From Flammula alnicola (Eukaryota > Basidiomycota > Agaricomycetes > Agaricales > Strophariaceae), in contig JADNRV010000050.1 in the NCBI GenBank assembly GCA_015499995.1, forward strand, positions 1-64,000: a stretch of 64,000 nucleotides of DNA, given 5' to 3'. Of this stretch, positions 1-11,418 are shown piece after piece. The notes under the pieces are model-generated. The model was not told the DNA's origin. It made no database searches and saw nothing but the letters and a program-made list of their open reading frames with translations. Both the position numbers and the translations under genes were made by a program. The stretch's first letter is position 1. Every line of letters starts with the position of its first letter.

Positions 1-146
1 TCGTTGAGGCAGTTCTCTGCAAAGAAACAAGCAGTCAGTGAGCAGAGAAAATTCAATTGAGAGAAAGAGGAGAGGGAGAAACTTACCTTTCATTAATAAT
101 ATTCCCGTCGTTACTCACACTGCACCTTATCCTACCCTCACCAGTA

Positions 147-979
147 TCATTGCTTTGAGGTCCACAGTTTCAGTACAGGACCTTCCACGCCCTCCTTGAC
201 AAGAGGTTCGACAAGACTCCAAACCTCCTGCTCAATCTCGCCCTTTTCTCTTCCTGCATCAATCGATACCCATCGAACAATGTTGTCTGGAGGCCCTACA
301 GTCTTTTCGGTTTCTTCGAGCATCTCTTCACCAATCCGATGAAAGAACTTCCGCACGCGCAGCTGCATCTCTTCTTTTTCGTATCTCTCTTCTCCGTACC
401 CGCCTCGCTCCTTGGCCTTCTCCGGCGTTATGTCGAAAAATAATACAATATCGGGTGCAGGAAGGCTGACATCTGGACTGCGGCACCATTCGAAAGGCAG
501 AAGGGGCTCGGCGTGCGGGCCAACTTTCGACGCCGAGAATGCGATGCCCGAAAACGCGTATCTATCGCATATAACAGAAGTTCCTGCGAGTAGCAACTTC
601 TCAATCGTGGGCCTGTTCTAACAGTCAGTTACAATATACATTAAAAAAATGTGAGATGCTCTTACGCAAGTTCCCAACGATTCGCAGAAAATAGGAGGTG
701 AATGGCATGATCATCTAGTTCAGAGGCTGAACGCAGATATGAGTCAATCATCTTGCCGATTGCTGTCGTTCTGTCTGCACAAAGACTTGTTTCCGTTAGC
801 AATGGGTACTTGAATATAAGGAATAGCAGCAACGCACCCGGAAACTTCAGAAGGCACGCTTCTATGCCATGCGTTTGCAGACGCGAATGTAACTGTGTAG
901 TCTGCGTCGTCTTGCCTGACCGATCGAGACCCTCGATGACAATAAATGGCGCCCGTCTTTGGGATATTAGCAGTGCCAT
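147..979 (-). CDS. CDC8: Thymidylate kinase (dTMP kinase)
   Basis: Phosphorylates dTMP to dTDP with ATP, an essential step in dTTP synthesis. Three exons on the minus strand: 979-838, 774-666 and 612-147. Both introns (775-837, 63 bp; 613-665, 53 bp) have GT-AG ends, and the spliced CDS is exactly 239 codons (238 aa), close to the ~215 aa of fungal Cdc8. The first intron is in frame and would be read through without a stop; it is removed because splicing joins KFP to DRTT as in the family. Visible motifs are the P-loop GLDRSGKT (residues 17-24), the FSANRWE block, the DRY signature in ICDRYAFSG (about residues 98-106) and an Arg/Gly/Glu-rich lid. The start at 979 sits 16 residues before the P-loop glutamate; an in-frame ATG further upstream at 1102 would add an unrelated extension. 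Frame and motifs are intact, so the gene looks functional. Confidence 0.93.
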
Positions 980-1299
980 GTTAGCCCTAATTCTGGCGAG
1001 ACTCCAGTGGCTGTGGTTTGGAACGCCAAAGAGAATATTTCGAAGCAGATTCGTATAAAGGGACGACTTTGTCGTCATAGCCTTGCTGTGTACTACCCTC
1101 ACTTTTTCACATTGATTTGTATCTCTAACTCCTGATAGTTACCGAGCTACATATTGTTCATTGGAAAATTTTACAGTAAGTAATACTACTAAGTATTGCC
1201 CGAAGTTGCGTGCCGCTCGTCGCCAACCTTCGGTTGGCTCCTCACAGCACTGATAAAAGATAGATAGCAAGACATCGTAACCAAGGCGAAAACCTCGAA
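980..1299. other. Upstream region of CDC8, no gene seen
   Basis: Leader and promoter side of the thymidylate kinase gene. Nothing coding or repetitive can be supported here. Confidence 0.5.
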
Positions 1300-1512
1300 T
1301 CCAAACAAATGCAAGCAAGTTGCAGAAAACTTTGGGAAAGGATAGGGCAAGGTAGTATTTGATCGTGTTTGACTCAAAGACATAAACCTTAAACCCAAAC
1401 AAACAAGTTGCAGAAAACTTTGCGAAAGGATAGGGTAAGATAGTATTTGGTCGTGATTGAATCAAGGACATAATCCTTGAAACCAAACAAACAAGTTGCA
1501 GAAAAGTCCTTC
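1300..1512. repeat. 88-bp tandem repeat, about 2.4 copies
   Basis: The phrase AAGTTGCAGAAAA recurs at about 1317, 1405 and 1493, exactly 88 bp apart, with the intervening sequence (GAAAGGATAGGG, TAGTATTTG, then TCAA-GACATAA) conserved between the first two units. Short reading frames across it exist only because the unit is repeated. Noncoding minisatellite-like array. Confidence 0.85.
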
Positions 1513-1562
1513 CTTATATAGTGAATATAGACAGTGGGGAACCTTTCTGTTTCACAGCAAGG

Positions 1563-1754
1563 CACTGCTGCGGCTGGACTATTTTGACGGGGGGTCAAAA
1601 TGTGACCGCAGGTTGTTAGAATTTTGCATATATTTTGCCACCATATTTTGCCGCCACTTAAGGTGGAACACATGACTGCAAAATGTGATGGCAAAATTCA
1701 AACAACTTGCCGCCCATTTTGACTCCCTGGCAAAATAGTCCGGGCACAGCAGTG
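1563..1754. mobile_element. 192-bp MITE with ~40-bp terminal inverted repeats
   Basis: The left end starts CACTGCTGCGGCTGGACTAT and continues through TTTGAC and GTCAAAATG. The reverse complement of the right end starts CACTGCTGTGCCCGGACTAT and continues the same way, giving about 40 bp of terminal inverted repeat with a handful of mismatches. The element is flanked by AAGG on both sides (1559-1562 and 1755-1758), a plausible 4-bp target-site duplication. The interior is rich in GCAAAAT/ATTTTGC motifs and has no gene. Non-autonomous DNA element; superfamily not assigned. Confidence 0.85.
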
Positions 1755-1758
1755 AAGG

Positions 1759-2267
1759 CCACATTACATAGTACGAAGAAAGGAGTCGTGAGAAATTTCT
1801 TTTCATCACATCACATCACACAAAACCAGCTGGTGCGCCACGGATCGCCCAAACTCAGAAGCGAACCATCGAGCGATGGTCCATCCGTTCAGCCCCAAAA
1901 TACCGTACACCCAGCCTACACGTGGATGGACTGCATTATGTACTACATTATGTAGGCCCAGATATGTCCACCAGGTTCTCATCAATCCATCCATCCATCC
2001 ATCGTAACGTCTACACAACATGCTACCCCACGATAGTTCTGGAGAGAAAGATCGTATGCCGTTGAGGTTGAGTCCCCTTCCGTTCTCTAGTTCCCCTAAT
2101 GCAATACTCTAACCGTTGTTGGCAAAATAGTGTACAACCATCAAACGTTGGAGAGTCGGATACTGTTTGTTCGAACAGTAGGTGAGATCGTGCTGATCAA
2201 TTGCAATCAACTTGATCACAGTATGCTGAATTCATCCGTAGTAAATTCTTTCTGACAGGTAGGAAAA
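1759..2267. other. Intergenic region upstream of the TPR-CHAT gene
   Basis: Holds a short (ATCC)n run near 1982-2003 and no supportable gene. Presumably contains the promoter of the downstream TPR-CHAT gene, but no TATA element or regulatory site can be assigned. Confidence 0.5.
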
Positions 2268-5200
2268 ATGGCGACAATAATTAAACGCATCTCATCCTTG
2301 GCTTTCGCAGACATTTTAATTGAACTTTCACCCGAGGACCCGGAGCAGATTTCCCCGATCGTTGAGATCTTTGACTCAAAGCATGAGAACGGTGATACCT
2401 TGCTCTTGGAGAAGGTATCTTCGAGAAAATGGAGGCATCTTAGCCCTATCGAATTGTAAGTTCCTGTAACATCTTGCATGGCGCCTTTCGAAAGTTCACC
2501 AACCATCCTAAAAGGGCGGATGAAATCACCTTCATGGCAAGATGGAATACAACCGGAGACTTTGGATACATTCACTTCACAAGTGCCGAATTGGAAGGAC
2601 CTAGAAAACAAGGAGCATCCATCAATCGTAAGAATTTCATGCATATCATTAATTATAGAGTTCAAAGTTTGCGGCGGTTTTAATTGACTAGGCTTTAGGC
2701 GTCAGTTCGCGGTGGACGCAGATAATGTGACACTGACAATGTCCTACGGTTTCTGCGTCGTTCCTCCTGGGAAATATGTGCTACTAGAAGACGAGAATGA
2801 TCTGCTTCCTCGTGAAGGTATATCTCCTCCTTCTGCGAGAGGAATTACGCCTGATTGTGAGACAGTTACCCTGGCTTCCTTTACGGAACAATCGAAATTA
2901 GTCTTTGCGTTTGCCTTCGCACTCCCAGATGACGCTCCGCAGAAACCCGAACTACTTAACCTCTGCGGGGATTGGTATCTGCAGCGCTTCAAAAGCACAA
3001 AGGCCGAGGACGACGTCAGTAAAGCCATCAAGGCATATGAGTTCGCTGCTCAGCTCGTACCAGAAGATGATTCAAGGCTTGGAGGTTTTCTGTACAGTGT
3101 GGGCGCTTCATATCTTGGGCGCTATCAGGAATTTGGCGTATTTCGAGATATAAACGAAGCAGTCTGCTCCATCGAAGCCGCCGTCAACATCGTACCTGAT
3201 AGTTATGCAGGCAAGCAGGATCGTCTGAATGACCTCGGAAATGCACTTCAATATCGCTTCCGGCGCACTGGCCAACTCACAGATATTTCTGATGCGATTC
3301 TCGCCCATCAGAAAGCCACCACTCTTGCTCCTTGTGGCCACGGAAACCTACCAATCATGCTACGTAACCTCGGAAATTCATTCATGAGTCGCTTTCAATC
3401 CACGGGCAATCTTTCTGATATTTCTGAAGCAATATCGACCCATCAGAAGGCGGTTCATTTCACACAAGATGGCGACGTGAAGATGGTGGGACACCTCACA
3501 AGCCTTGGAGTTGCATATACGCTTCGCTTCATGTTTGAACACAAAGGAGATATTGCCGACATTTCTGCAGCGATATCAGCCCACCGGAAAGCCATCAACC
3601 TATCTCCCAAAGGCCACGAAACCCTGCCTAACATGCTGAATAATGTCGCACTCTCGCTCGTGTTCCGGTATGACCGCACAAGAAACATCGCAGACCTTTC
3701 TGAAGCAATAAAAGCCCAACAGGAGGCGGTGAATCTCACCCCGGGAGGGCATCCAGACAGGCCTGCATGGATGAATAGCCTTGGGAATATATTTCTCCGT
3801 CGCTTCGAGTGCCGCACAAACTCTGAAGACCTCGCAGATATTTCCAGAGCCATAGCACTTCAACAAAAGGCGATCGAACTCACGCCCGACGGTCACGCCA
3901 ACATTCTAAGCTACTCGTCATCCCTTGGAAATTCTTTCAGATCTCGCTTTCGATCCACAAAAGACGCACAAGACATGCTCGACGCAATATCAGCCCACCA
4001 GAGAGCCCTTGACTTAATACCGGAAGGTCATCCAGATAAAGCTTCTTTGCTGGCTGAGTCGGAAAGTCTTTTTTCGTTCGCTTCGAACACACCGCAGATC
4101 CCACAGACATAGAAAAATCCATCTCCAATTACCGTCTAGGTTCCACTTCCTCATCCGGAATTCCGTCAGTACGCTTTGAAGCCGCCAGAATTTGGTGCGG
4201 CCTGTGTAGGAAATATGATCCATCACAAGCATTGGATGCCTACGCTGTCGTCATCGAACTTGTGTCCCGGATTGCGGGCGTCGAACAAACCATCCAGAAG
4301 CGCCACGAAAAACTTGCCGACATCTCCGATTTATCCGTTTCAGCTGCCGCCGCCGCTTTTTCTGCTGGGAGGTACGAAACCGCGTTGGAGTGGCTTGAAC
4401 AAGGACGCTGCATTGTATGGAGCCAAATCAATGCCCTTCGTAGCCCGATAGATGAACTCCGCATGTACGATGAACCTCTGGCTAATCGCTTATATCACCT
4501 CTCGAGGTCCTTGGAGAATGCGGGCACTCGCGCAGATGGCTTAGGGACGATCGGAACAGATGCCTCTATGGGCAGAAGAATAAGCTTACAGGACGAGGTG
4601 ACTGCCCATGTCAAACTGGCACAGGAATGGGACGAACTCGTCAAACAAGTGCGCGACATTCCGAGATTCCGCAACTTTCTTCGACCCCAACCATGCTCGG
4701 AGCTGCTTAACGACATCCCCGAATCTGGCCCAGTGGTTGTCGTTAACGTACACAAGGACCGCTGCGACGCACTTGCCCTTATAGCTGGCGCTGATACACC
4801 ACTCCATATTCCCCTTGAGAATTTCTCGTCTCGCCAAGCAGAAAATTTAAGGCGTCTCTTGCATCTCTATCTTTCTTCCCATGGGGTTCGCATGCGGGGT
4901 GATACCAAGCCCAACATTGATGACGCTGACCCTACGATCCGTGCTATAAAACTTGGGACAATCAAGTCTGGACACGACAGTGCCATTCACGAGGTCCTTC
5001 ATGACCTCTGGGTGTACGTTGTGAAGCCTATCTTGGACGGCCTTGCAATTTCGGTGAGCAGTGACAATTATCTTTGAAAACTGTATATAATAATTATGCA
5101 TATGCAACTTAGCGTCCTTCAACTGATCCATCTCGGATTTGGTGGTGCGCAACGGGTCCGCTTTCGTTCCTTCCCATTCACGGGGCGGGTCTCTACGGGA

Positions 5201-5949
5201 GGAAAAAGAACACTGCCGGGCCTTGCCTTTCTGACTTTGCAATTTCTTCATACACACCGACGGTGGGCGCTCTCCTGGAAAGGACGAAGAAAAGCCAAAA
5301 TATCAAGGCGGACCAGAATTTGAGTGGACTTGTTATGGTTAGCCAGCCCAACACCCCACTTCTCCCGTCGATTCCGGGGACTACAAGGGAGATTCGAGCG
5401 ATTGAGCAAGTGTTGAAAGGGACTAAGCACAGTGTCCTTTGTCTGGAGGGAGACGTCGCCAGTAAGAGCCGAGTGATCAAGGAAATGGAGACACACCCCT
5501 GGATCCATTTCGCCTGCCATGCGATCCAGGAAACGAGCAACCCTCTGGAGAGCGGGTTCTACCTATACGACAAACGCCTCGACCTCGCCGAGATCATCCA
5601 AAAACGGCTACCTGCCGCCGAATTTGCATTTCTGTCTGCATGTCAGACGAGTACGGGGGATGAGAAGCTCTCTGAGGAAGCTGTTCACCTGGCCGGGGGG
5701 ATGTTGGCTGCTGGATACCAAGGTGTTGTGGCGACGATGTGGTCCATCCAGGATCGACATGGGCCGAAGATCGCGGGCGATTTTTACACCAGTGTCTTGA
5801 ATCGTGGAACACCTGATGAAGGGGAGAGTTTAAAGAGCGGTGCTGCTGCGCATGCGCTTCATTACGCCATACAGCAAATTCGAAAGACCCTCGGCGACTC
5901 GGAAGGATCACTCTTGGTGTGGGTTCCGTACGTTCATATGGGAGTATGA
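2268..5949 (+). CDS. TPR-CHAT caspase-like protein, frame broken by one missing base
   Basis: Exons 2268-2455, 2515-2627, 2692-5053 and 5113-5949; introns are 59, 64 and 59 bp. With one missing base allowed, the protein is about 1,166 aa. After a ~190-residue N-terminal region come about eight degenerate TPR-like repeats of the form LG-x-RF-x-DI-x-AI-x-HQKA-x-L-x-PDGH, then a helical region, then a C-terminal CHAT domain. CHAT is a caspase-fold peptidase domain; its catalytic dyad is visible as His in HFACHA (codon 5518-5520, about residue 1024) and Cys in LSACQT (codon 5641-5643, about residue 1065). The spliced block WWCATGPLSFLPIHGAG matches the start of the domain. The frame changes at 4056-4061: before it the reading is LLAE, after it GKSFFVRFEHT, and the two fit together if one base of a leucine codon was lost. 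Either a young pseudogene or a sequencing indel. TPR-CHAT proteins are expanded in Agaricomycetes; the substrate here is unknown. Confidence 0.88.
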
Positions 5950-6399
5950 TTTTCGAATTTCGTTTTAGCTGGAATTGGATATGTGAAGAGAAGACGTCGA
6001 TGACGAGGGAGCAAACTGTACTATTGCAGTTAACGAAGCGACGAGGGGAAGAGACGAAGGCAGTTGAAGCCCATTGTATAGGTAAATAATCAACGAAAAC
6101 CAGAGCGAAGCGACGAATGAGAAATGCTAAAGCTATGTGTTGCGTGGATGGAAAGAATAGCAAGCAGAGTGACCACGGACGATGATCAGTACAGAGTGTG
6201 AAGAGCTAGGGTTGCGGGCTGTCGAGGAACAATGCTAGGTGGCAGGAAGGCCGGCGCAACATCTTGAAAAAGGCTGGGTTGCAGAACAGGCTCGCATTCC
6301 ACCCAGGTCGCTGCTGTTCCAATTCGTCAGGCAGCACAGAGGGCGTGACTGTCGACGTCTTCTTCGCTTTCGCTTCGTGTCGGGTGATGGGTGGGCGAT
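5950..6399. other. Region downstream of the TPR-CHAT gene
   Basis: 3' flank of the CHAT gene leading into the duplicated block. No gene recognised. Confidence 0.5.
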
Positions 6400-7960
6400 A
6401 ATAGACGACCGACGTCGACGTATAGGTCGATCCATCCGTCTGGCATCCCGCGTCCCGCGTGCGAGTCCTTGGACTTGGTTGGCCATGAGCCCACAGCATG
6501 CATGCCTGCATGCACACAGCTCGCGATGCTGCTTGCGATGCTGCTCATGCTCAAGCCTGAGCAGCGAACCCCCTCTATCTCCACATCCTATAAGCGTATA
6601 GTTTGAAGAGCCTGAGGACCCACGACTCGTCGTCGCGCTGCCCGAAGTCGCGTCCTGGGTGGCTGCTCCTCGCACTCTGGATAGTGGAGTGGAGAGATTC
6701 ATAAGGAAGGAAGAGCGCAGACACAGGATTTCTGCTCTGGGTTTATTCTCTTTCGAGTCTTCTCTTCTCTTCGTTCGTCTCTTCTCTTACAAAAAATTTC
6801 AGCACCCCGTTCGATCGTCCGTCCGTCTGTCCGTGGGTGGAACAGCAAGCGGCTCTCCCATGGCTAGCAGCACGAAGGACGAAACTCTAAACTCGAAACT
6901 CGAAGATAGACAACAACCTGCAGCACGAGGAAAGGTCGACGAACCCCCGTCTCCATCCGTCCTACTAAAGCTAAACGCATGTTCTTCAGGCGTGCGCCCT
7001 AGCTGGCCTAGATGTCTACTTGTGCGGCGGTCGGAAGGTGACTCCTCCATCCATGGCGAGGCCGAGGATGGCACATGAAGATGAAGCTCGAAGGCCTTGC
7101 CCAAAATTTCCAGCACCGCGGGATCCGCATAGCTATGTAGCATGGCAGAGCCGGCATGGTACCGGAGACAATGCAGGCGGCGCTAGCCAGTAGCCAGCGT
7201 CTCGTCACCTCCAGCAGCATCCCATCCATATCTCCTGCGGCGCACCTGAGCCCATCTCAGCTTCCCTCTTCCGTCTTGCTTGCCTCTCCCGCTTCCTCGT
7301 TCGATCCCCATGCGCCCAGAAAGCAAAATAAAAAAGAGAAGGACATAGCGCAGCACAATGTAGCCCTACGCAGATACCACATCGCCCGGATCTGCAGACG
7401 CCGTACACACCACCCTCTCTCTCCCTCTCCCGCTCGCTCGCCAGCCGCGTAAACCTTACCGGCACAGGCACATGGACGATGGGGTCAGGCAGGCTGTTTA
7501 GGAAGTCTGTGGTTATGCGTGTGATCGTTGCACGCGTGGCTGTGGTTGTTTTGTGGGCGTGGTCAATGGGCGATGATGGATACGGAGAAGGGGTGCAGCA
7601 GGAGGAGGAGCAGGAGAGGTCTTTTAGCCATGTGGGTGTTCTGGGAGGCTCACTATCAGAATTATGTTACGGTTTGGGTATAGACACGATTGGAAGGTCG
7701 ACTGTTAATAAGAGTGTGGTGTCTTCAGGAGGCGTAGGCATTATTGAAGCGGTAGTGGCCGTGGAAGCGTATGAACCGGGGTGTGGTAGTGGGTTGGTAT
7801 GCGGGTATGGGATCACTTGGAGACCAAGTTGGACGGAATGATAATGACCATGAGGTAGTCGCGCGCGCGCTCCTGGACTAGGAAGATGGAAACACAGATG
7901 AATATGCAACAAGGAAGTCTTAGGATATGGGGACAGCGGAGAGGTAGTGCTGCGAGCGTC
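6400..7960. repeat. Dispersed duplicated block, copy 1
   Basis: Collinear with 27030-28290 in the same orientation at diverged but clear similarity. Shared landmarks include the stretch around TCTGGCATCCCGCGTCC (6438 and 27079), GCCCGAAGTCGCGT (6639 and 27341), a segment with CCCAGAAAG...CATAGCGCAG (about 7314 and 27784) and a stretch encoding a Thr/Pro-rich PTPPEDT peptide on the minus strand (about 7720 and 28240). The last ~150 bp also occur at 13310-13465. The minus-strand reading frames here are broken, so this copy is probably a decayed gene plus flank. Confidence 0.7.
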
Positions 7961-8132
7961 ATATATCCGTGGTGATCATGTCTCTCATTATCCTTGTAAG
8001 TTGTCATGCGTGAATGACTTTGAGAGGCAGGTTTCTCATGTCCGAATTGTCCTTGTCGTGAGTGTGAAGGTTTTACATAACTGCTACAATACGCTTGAGC
8101 CAGGGGATTTGACTTGTTTTCCGTTGATGGCA

Positions 8133-8604
8133 GTCGGCTAGATTAGATTAGATACCATCAGAGGCTGTGCATGTCCATTGGCAGATGCCAGCCAACTCAC
8201 CGTTGAATCCATCCTTGCATTTTGCCATCGCCTGCGACGCTATCCGCACGGCTTCCCAGCTCGACGCGCATCTTCGGCGAGTATATCCGAGAGCGGGTCA
8301 GATCGCCTCTGCACCACCTACGGTTGGCGAGCAGGGTCAGGTCTGTTTCGCGCTTCGGATGGTGTATTTTTATCTCTGGGGTCCACACTTCTGAAGGTTG
8401 TGACCTTCATTACCCGTATTCCACTATGAATAATAAATTCCCTGTATTATATATGTTACCAACGAACTTAAGTAGCAGATGAACATGTTTTTCCGGCAAG
8501 TGCAGGTCATGATGGATTGCTGTAGTCGCGTCCCATCCAGCAGGAACGTCGGCTAGATTTGATTAGATAGTGTTAGAGGCTGTGCATCTCATGCGAACTC
8601 ACCA
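8133..8604. repeat. Direct repeat about 415 bp apart
   Basis: GTCGGCTAGATTAGATTAGA followed by AGAGGCTGTGCAT and later AACTCACC begins at 8133 and recurs from about 8548 with a few changes. The two copies bracket about 415 bp of noncoding DNA. Confidence 0.65.
8319..8347 (+). repeat. 29-bp perfect inverted repeat, left arm
   Basis: These 29 bp, with core GGTTGGCGAGCAGGGTCAGG, recur in exact reverse complement at 9281-9309. No target-site duplication was found, so whether the arms are element ends is open. Confidence 0.75.
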
Positions 8605-9280
8605 CAAGACCATATCCTTGTCTTGCCTTCGACGCGACATCGAATGGCCTGCTATTGATGCGTCCCGAGCCCCTACAACCCGTAGCTGAGTCTGGTCAGC
8701 CTCCTACACCATAGATTTTCCATGCAAAACCATAGCTTAAGCACCTTGGTGTGCCCAATTTCTGTTACAGACTGAACGCACTTATTCAATATCTTACAGT
8801 ACAGCATGCCAGTGATACTCTGATGTGTCGAGCATCCATGTAGATGGGTAGTACAAATTCAAATAATAGCGCAAAAAAGTTAGTCCAAAGATACTCGCAT
8901 TGTGGTGTAATCAAGGTGTAATAAATAAAATAACCTGGCCGACCGTGACTGAGCTTGTCTGTGAAGACGTGCACAGCACTTGCATCGCACTTTGAATTAA
9001 CACAGATTGAGAAGAAGACTCGCCCGGGTGATCTCACAGCTATTGGGGCGCATAGGCTACAACGCTAGGACATATAGATAAAATAAATTATTCAATTCCA
9101 GTAAATCTGGCTGGATATGCTACGCGCGGCTACATTGACACACAGTGGCGCGAGTCTGCAACACTCAAGGTCTAAGGCTTAAGCTCTAAGGCTTGTAAAC
9201 TGTGTCACATTACAGGAATGCTTGGGAAGCGGTGACGAGGACCCCGCGCTCCTGTCAAAAGTTGACGGATACAGGCTTCG

Positions 9281-9309
9281 AACAGACCTGACCCTGCTCG
9301 CCAACCGTA
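9281..9309 (-). repeat. 29-bp perfect inverted repeat, right arm
   Basis: Exact reverse complement of 8319-8347. The ~930 bp between the arms hold no gene I can recognise. Confidence 0.75.
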
Positions 9310-9560
9310 CCACCTTGGCTCTTGGCATCACTTTGGCACCAGCCAGATTTGACATGGGCCTTCAAGACAGTGTCAGCACCCTGTCAGCTCCGTAATGAAA
9401 AACGCGTGTTGGGCGCATGGCCAGCCAGCCGGCGTTGATGAACGCCTAACTGACCAGAGAATGGGCGGAGGGTGGACTTTTCATCTGACTCGCCGTCGTA
9501 GAATCCCTCTGCGAACCTGATCAACATGTGGAGAGCCTGCAGGCGAGCCCGAGTGTATAT

Positions 9561-9569
9561 TATATAGAG
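9561..9569 (+). promoter_or_regulatory. TATA box of the small secreted-protein gene
   Basis: TATATAGAG lies about 300 bp before the start codon and is preserved in the duplicate at 13941-13949 together with the GGGGAC that follows. A leader intron (9779-9855, GTGAGT to TTTCAG) separates it from the coding exon. Confidence 0.55.
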
Positions 9570-9857
9570 GGGACGCTCTTCGAAGTCCCTTTCAAGACCG
9601 CCAATTCCACCCCGACGGTCCATAATCATCTGGCCCTGTGAGTGATTCAATAATGGTTAGTTGAATACATTCTTACTCGGCTAACTTATTTAACATAGAT
9701 CGTTGGAAGGTTCAGAAGGAAATACTTCATCGTTAAAGGGAACAAAGCAAGTGCTTAAATTTTGTCATTCGAAATCGAGTGAGTTGGATACCCGTCATCC
9801 CTTCATCATGTTATTCTGTCGCACCCAAAGACTGACTATGTACTCTTCCTTTCAGAA

Positions 9858-10136
9858 ATGAGGTTATCCATTGCACTCATTACGACGTTTCAAATTATCG
9901 TCTCCATTGCGCCCCTCACCTCCGCTGCTCCTTCCCTCGCCATCACATTCCGAGTCTCCTCCGGGTTTGATTGCCTCCCAACCAACTGCCAAAACGAGCG
10001 CGACTGTGCCCCACCTGGTTGCTTTTGGGAAGAGATCGGTCCATCCTGCGCCGAATCCTGCAGAATCGGCAACGAGCGAGAGAGAGACTTGTGTGATGGG
10101 TCGTGCTGCCACAGGATCCTTTGCTGTGAAGATTAA
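9858..10136 (+). CDS. Small cysteine-rich secreted protein
   Basis: A 92-aa protein with a clear signal peptide: positively charged start, hydrophobic core, and likely cleavage after the Thr-Ser-Ala at about residue 23. The mature part is about 69 residues with 11 cysteines, ending in paired CC motifs (SCCHR and LCCED). No known family is recognised; size and cysteine content are those of fungal small secreted proteins, which may be effectors, defence peptides or surface proteins. The acceptor TTTCAG ends two bases before the ATG, so the leader is split by an intron at 9779-9855; in-frame stops upstream confirm this ATG. The gene lies in a segmental duplication, and its paralogue at 14234 has lost its start codon and C-terminus, leaving this as the only intact copy in view. 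Confidence 0.75.
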   Translation: MRLSIALITTFQIIVSIAPLTSAAPSLAITFRVSSGFDCLPTNCQNERDCAPPGCFWEEIGPSCAESCRIGNERERDLCDGSCCHRILCCED

Positions 10137-10240
10137 TATGAGTCATCCTTTCTGGGTGGTGGACGTCGATTAAATAAACGTATAGTGAACGATAAACTGG
10201 CAGACTTGATGGACTTCCGACCCATTTACGTATACTTACT

Positions 10241-11418
10241 TCGTGTACGCTACTTCAGTGAGCAATCTATGTGCAGCATTGAAGATTAGGGAACGACTTG
10301 GGATATGGATATGCTGGGAAACCTTGCATGATGTTAACGTTCAGCAGAGGCGGGTTTATTGCGACTCGTGTGAGCGCAGCGACTCGTGATTCGTGCTTTG
10401 ATGCCAGTTAAAGAACCGCATGGGTGTTCGGCAGTAACTAGTCTTGAAGACCCAATTCGACCCCAACCGAGTGTTGCGACGAACAATGATTATGACCGTG
10501 AAATATGATGTCGCCTAAAGTTGAAGAAGTATCATGTGAGGCTGGCTCTGCCACCCAAAGGTCAGAGGACCAAAGGACTCGAGGGGTTGGAACTTGGCCA
10601 TTCTGTGTCTGAAGTCCCTTAGGGATCGCGAGTTCAAATTTCTCCGTTATTTCGTTCGTGATTCAAACTTGACCGTGGAACCCGGCGCTTGAAGACAAGT
10701 TGAAGTGAGGCGCCAAATCAGATTCAGTATACTTACTTTATTTTGCATGACTAAATTGGATTCTTGTGGTCCGATCTGAAGCTGTGAAAGGCTGTGAAGC
10801 GTGATCCAGCACAAGTGGTTCCGAGGGAATTTGGAATATACTTCTGCCATTTTGGTTTAATTTTAGAGGATTTGGAGTCTAGCTAATTGTTTCGAATTCC
10901 TTGAGTCTCGCCACCGTCTTTCGCTACCCAATAACAGAACTTTTCCGTGGCCAGACGTGAGCCTTACCCCGGCAAGACGATGAGGACTAAAAATAATCAT
11001 CACTCCTCGTGCTCAGAAGCAGTTATAAATACCCAATCCGGGATCGTCATTTTCAAGTGGAGTGTTGAATGGCTCGGATGCTCCGCCCGAATGGGATTTC
11101 TGTACCAACGTTCATCCGACTCTCAGCCCTGGGCACCTGGGTGATAGCAATCATTTCAAATGAATCTCCGAGGTTTCCAGAGAGAGGAATGAGTCAAGAA
11201 GCAGCTCAAAGAAGCGGCTATGCTACGCCGTCGCGGGATGTGACGCGTTGACGGAGTGTACGTAAAGGTCAAAAATAGGTTGACCTTCTGGCCCTTGCCC
11301 AGCTTGAAGTTCTAGCAAACCACTGGACGAGAATAAAAGGAATTGGTTTTACCAGTCTAAGCATCTATTCAAACTAAAACACTCCACAGAAACAAGCATC
11401 CTCATACGCATACACGAC
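10241..11418. other. Intergenic region upstream of the lectin gene
   Basis: No gene recognised. The last ~100 bp, with AATAAAAGG near 11332 and a run of CA-rich leader sequence, are probably the promoter and leader of the lectin gene. Confidence 0.5.

Larger units (their letters stand above)
9321..10240 (+). repeat. Segmental duplication, copy A (with 13718-14605)
   Basis: About 0.9 kb covering promoter, leader, coding region and 3' flank of a small secreted-protein gene is repeated at 13718-14605 in the same orientation. Similarity runs from GGCACCAG...TTTGACATGGGCC through the TATA region and coding region to ACTTGATGGACTTCC. Confidence 0.9.

Noticed and set aside
9858..10173. Alternative overlapping frame 9871-10173 as the coding frame
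   Set aside because: The other frame has the signal peptide and cysteine pattern, and both copies conserve that frame.
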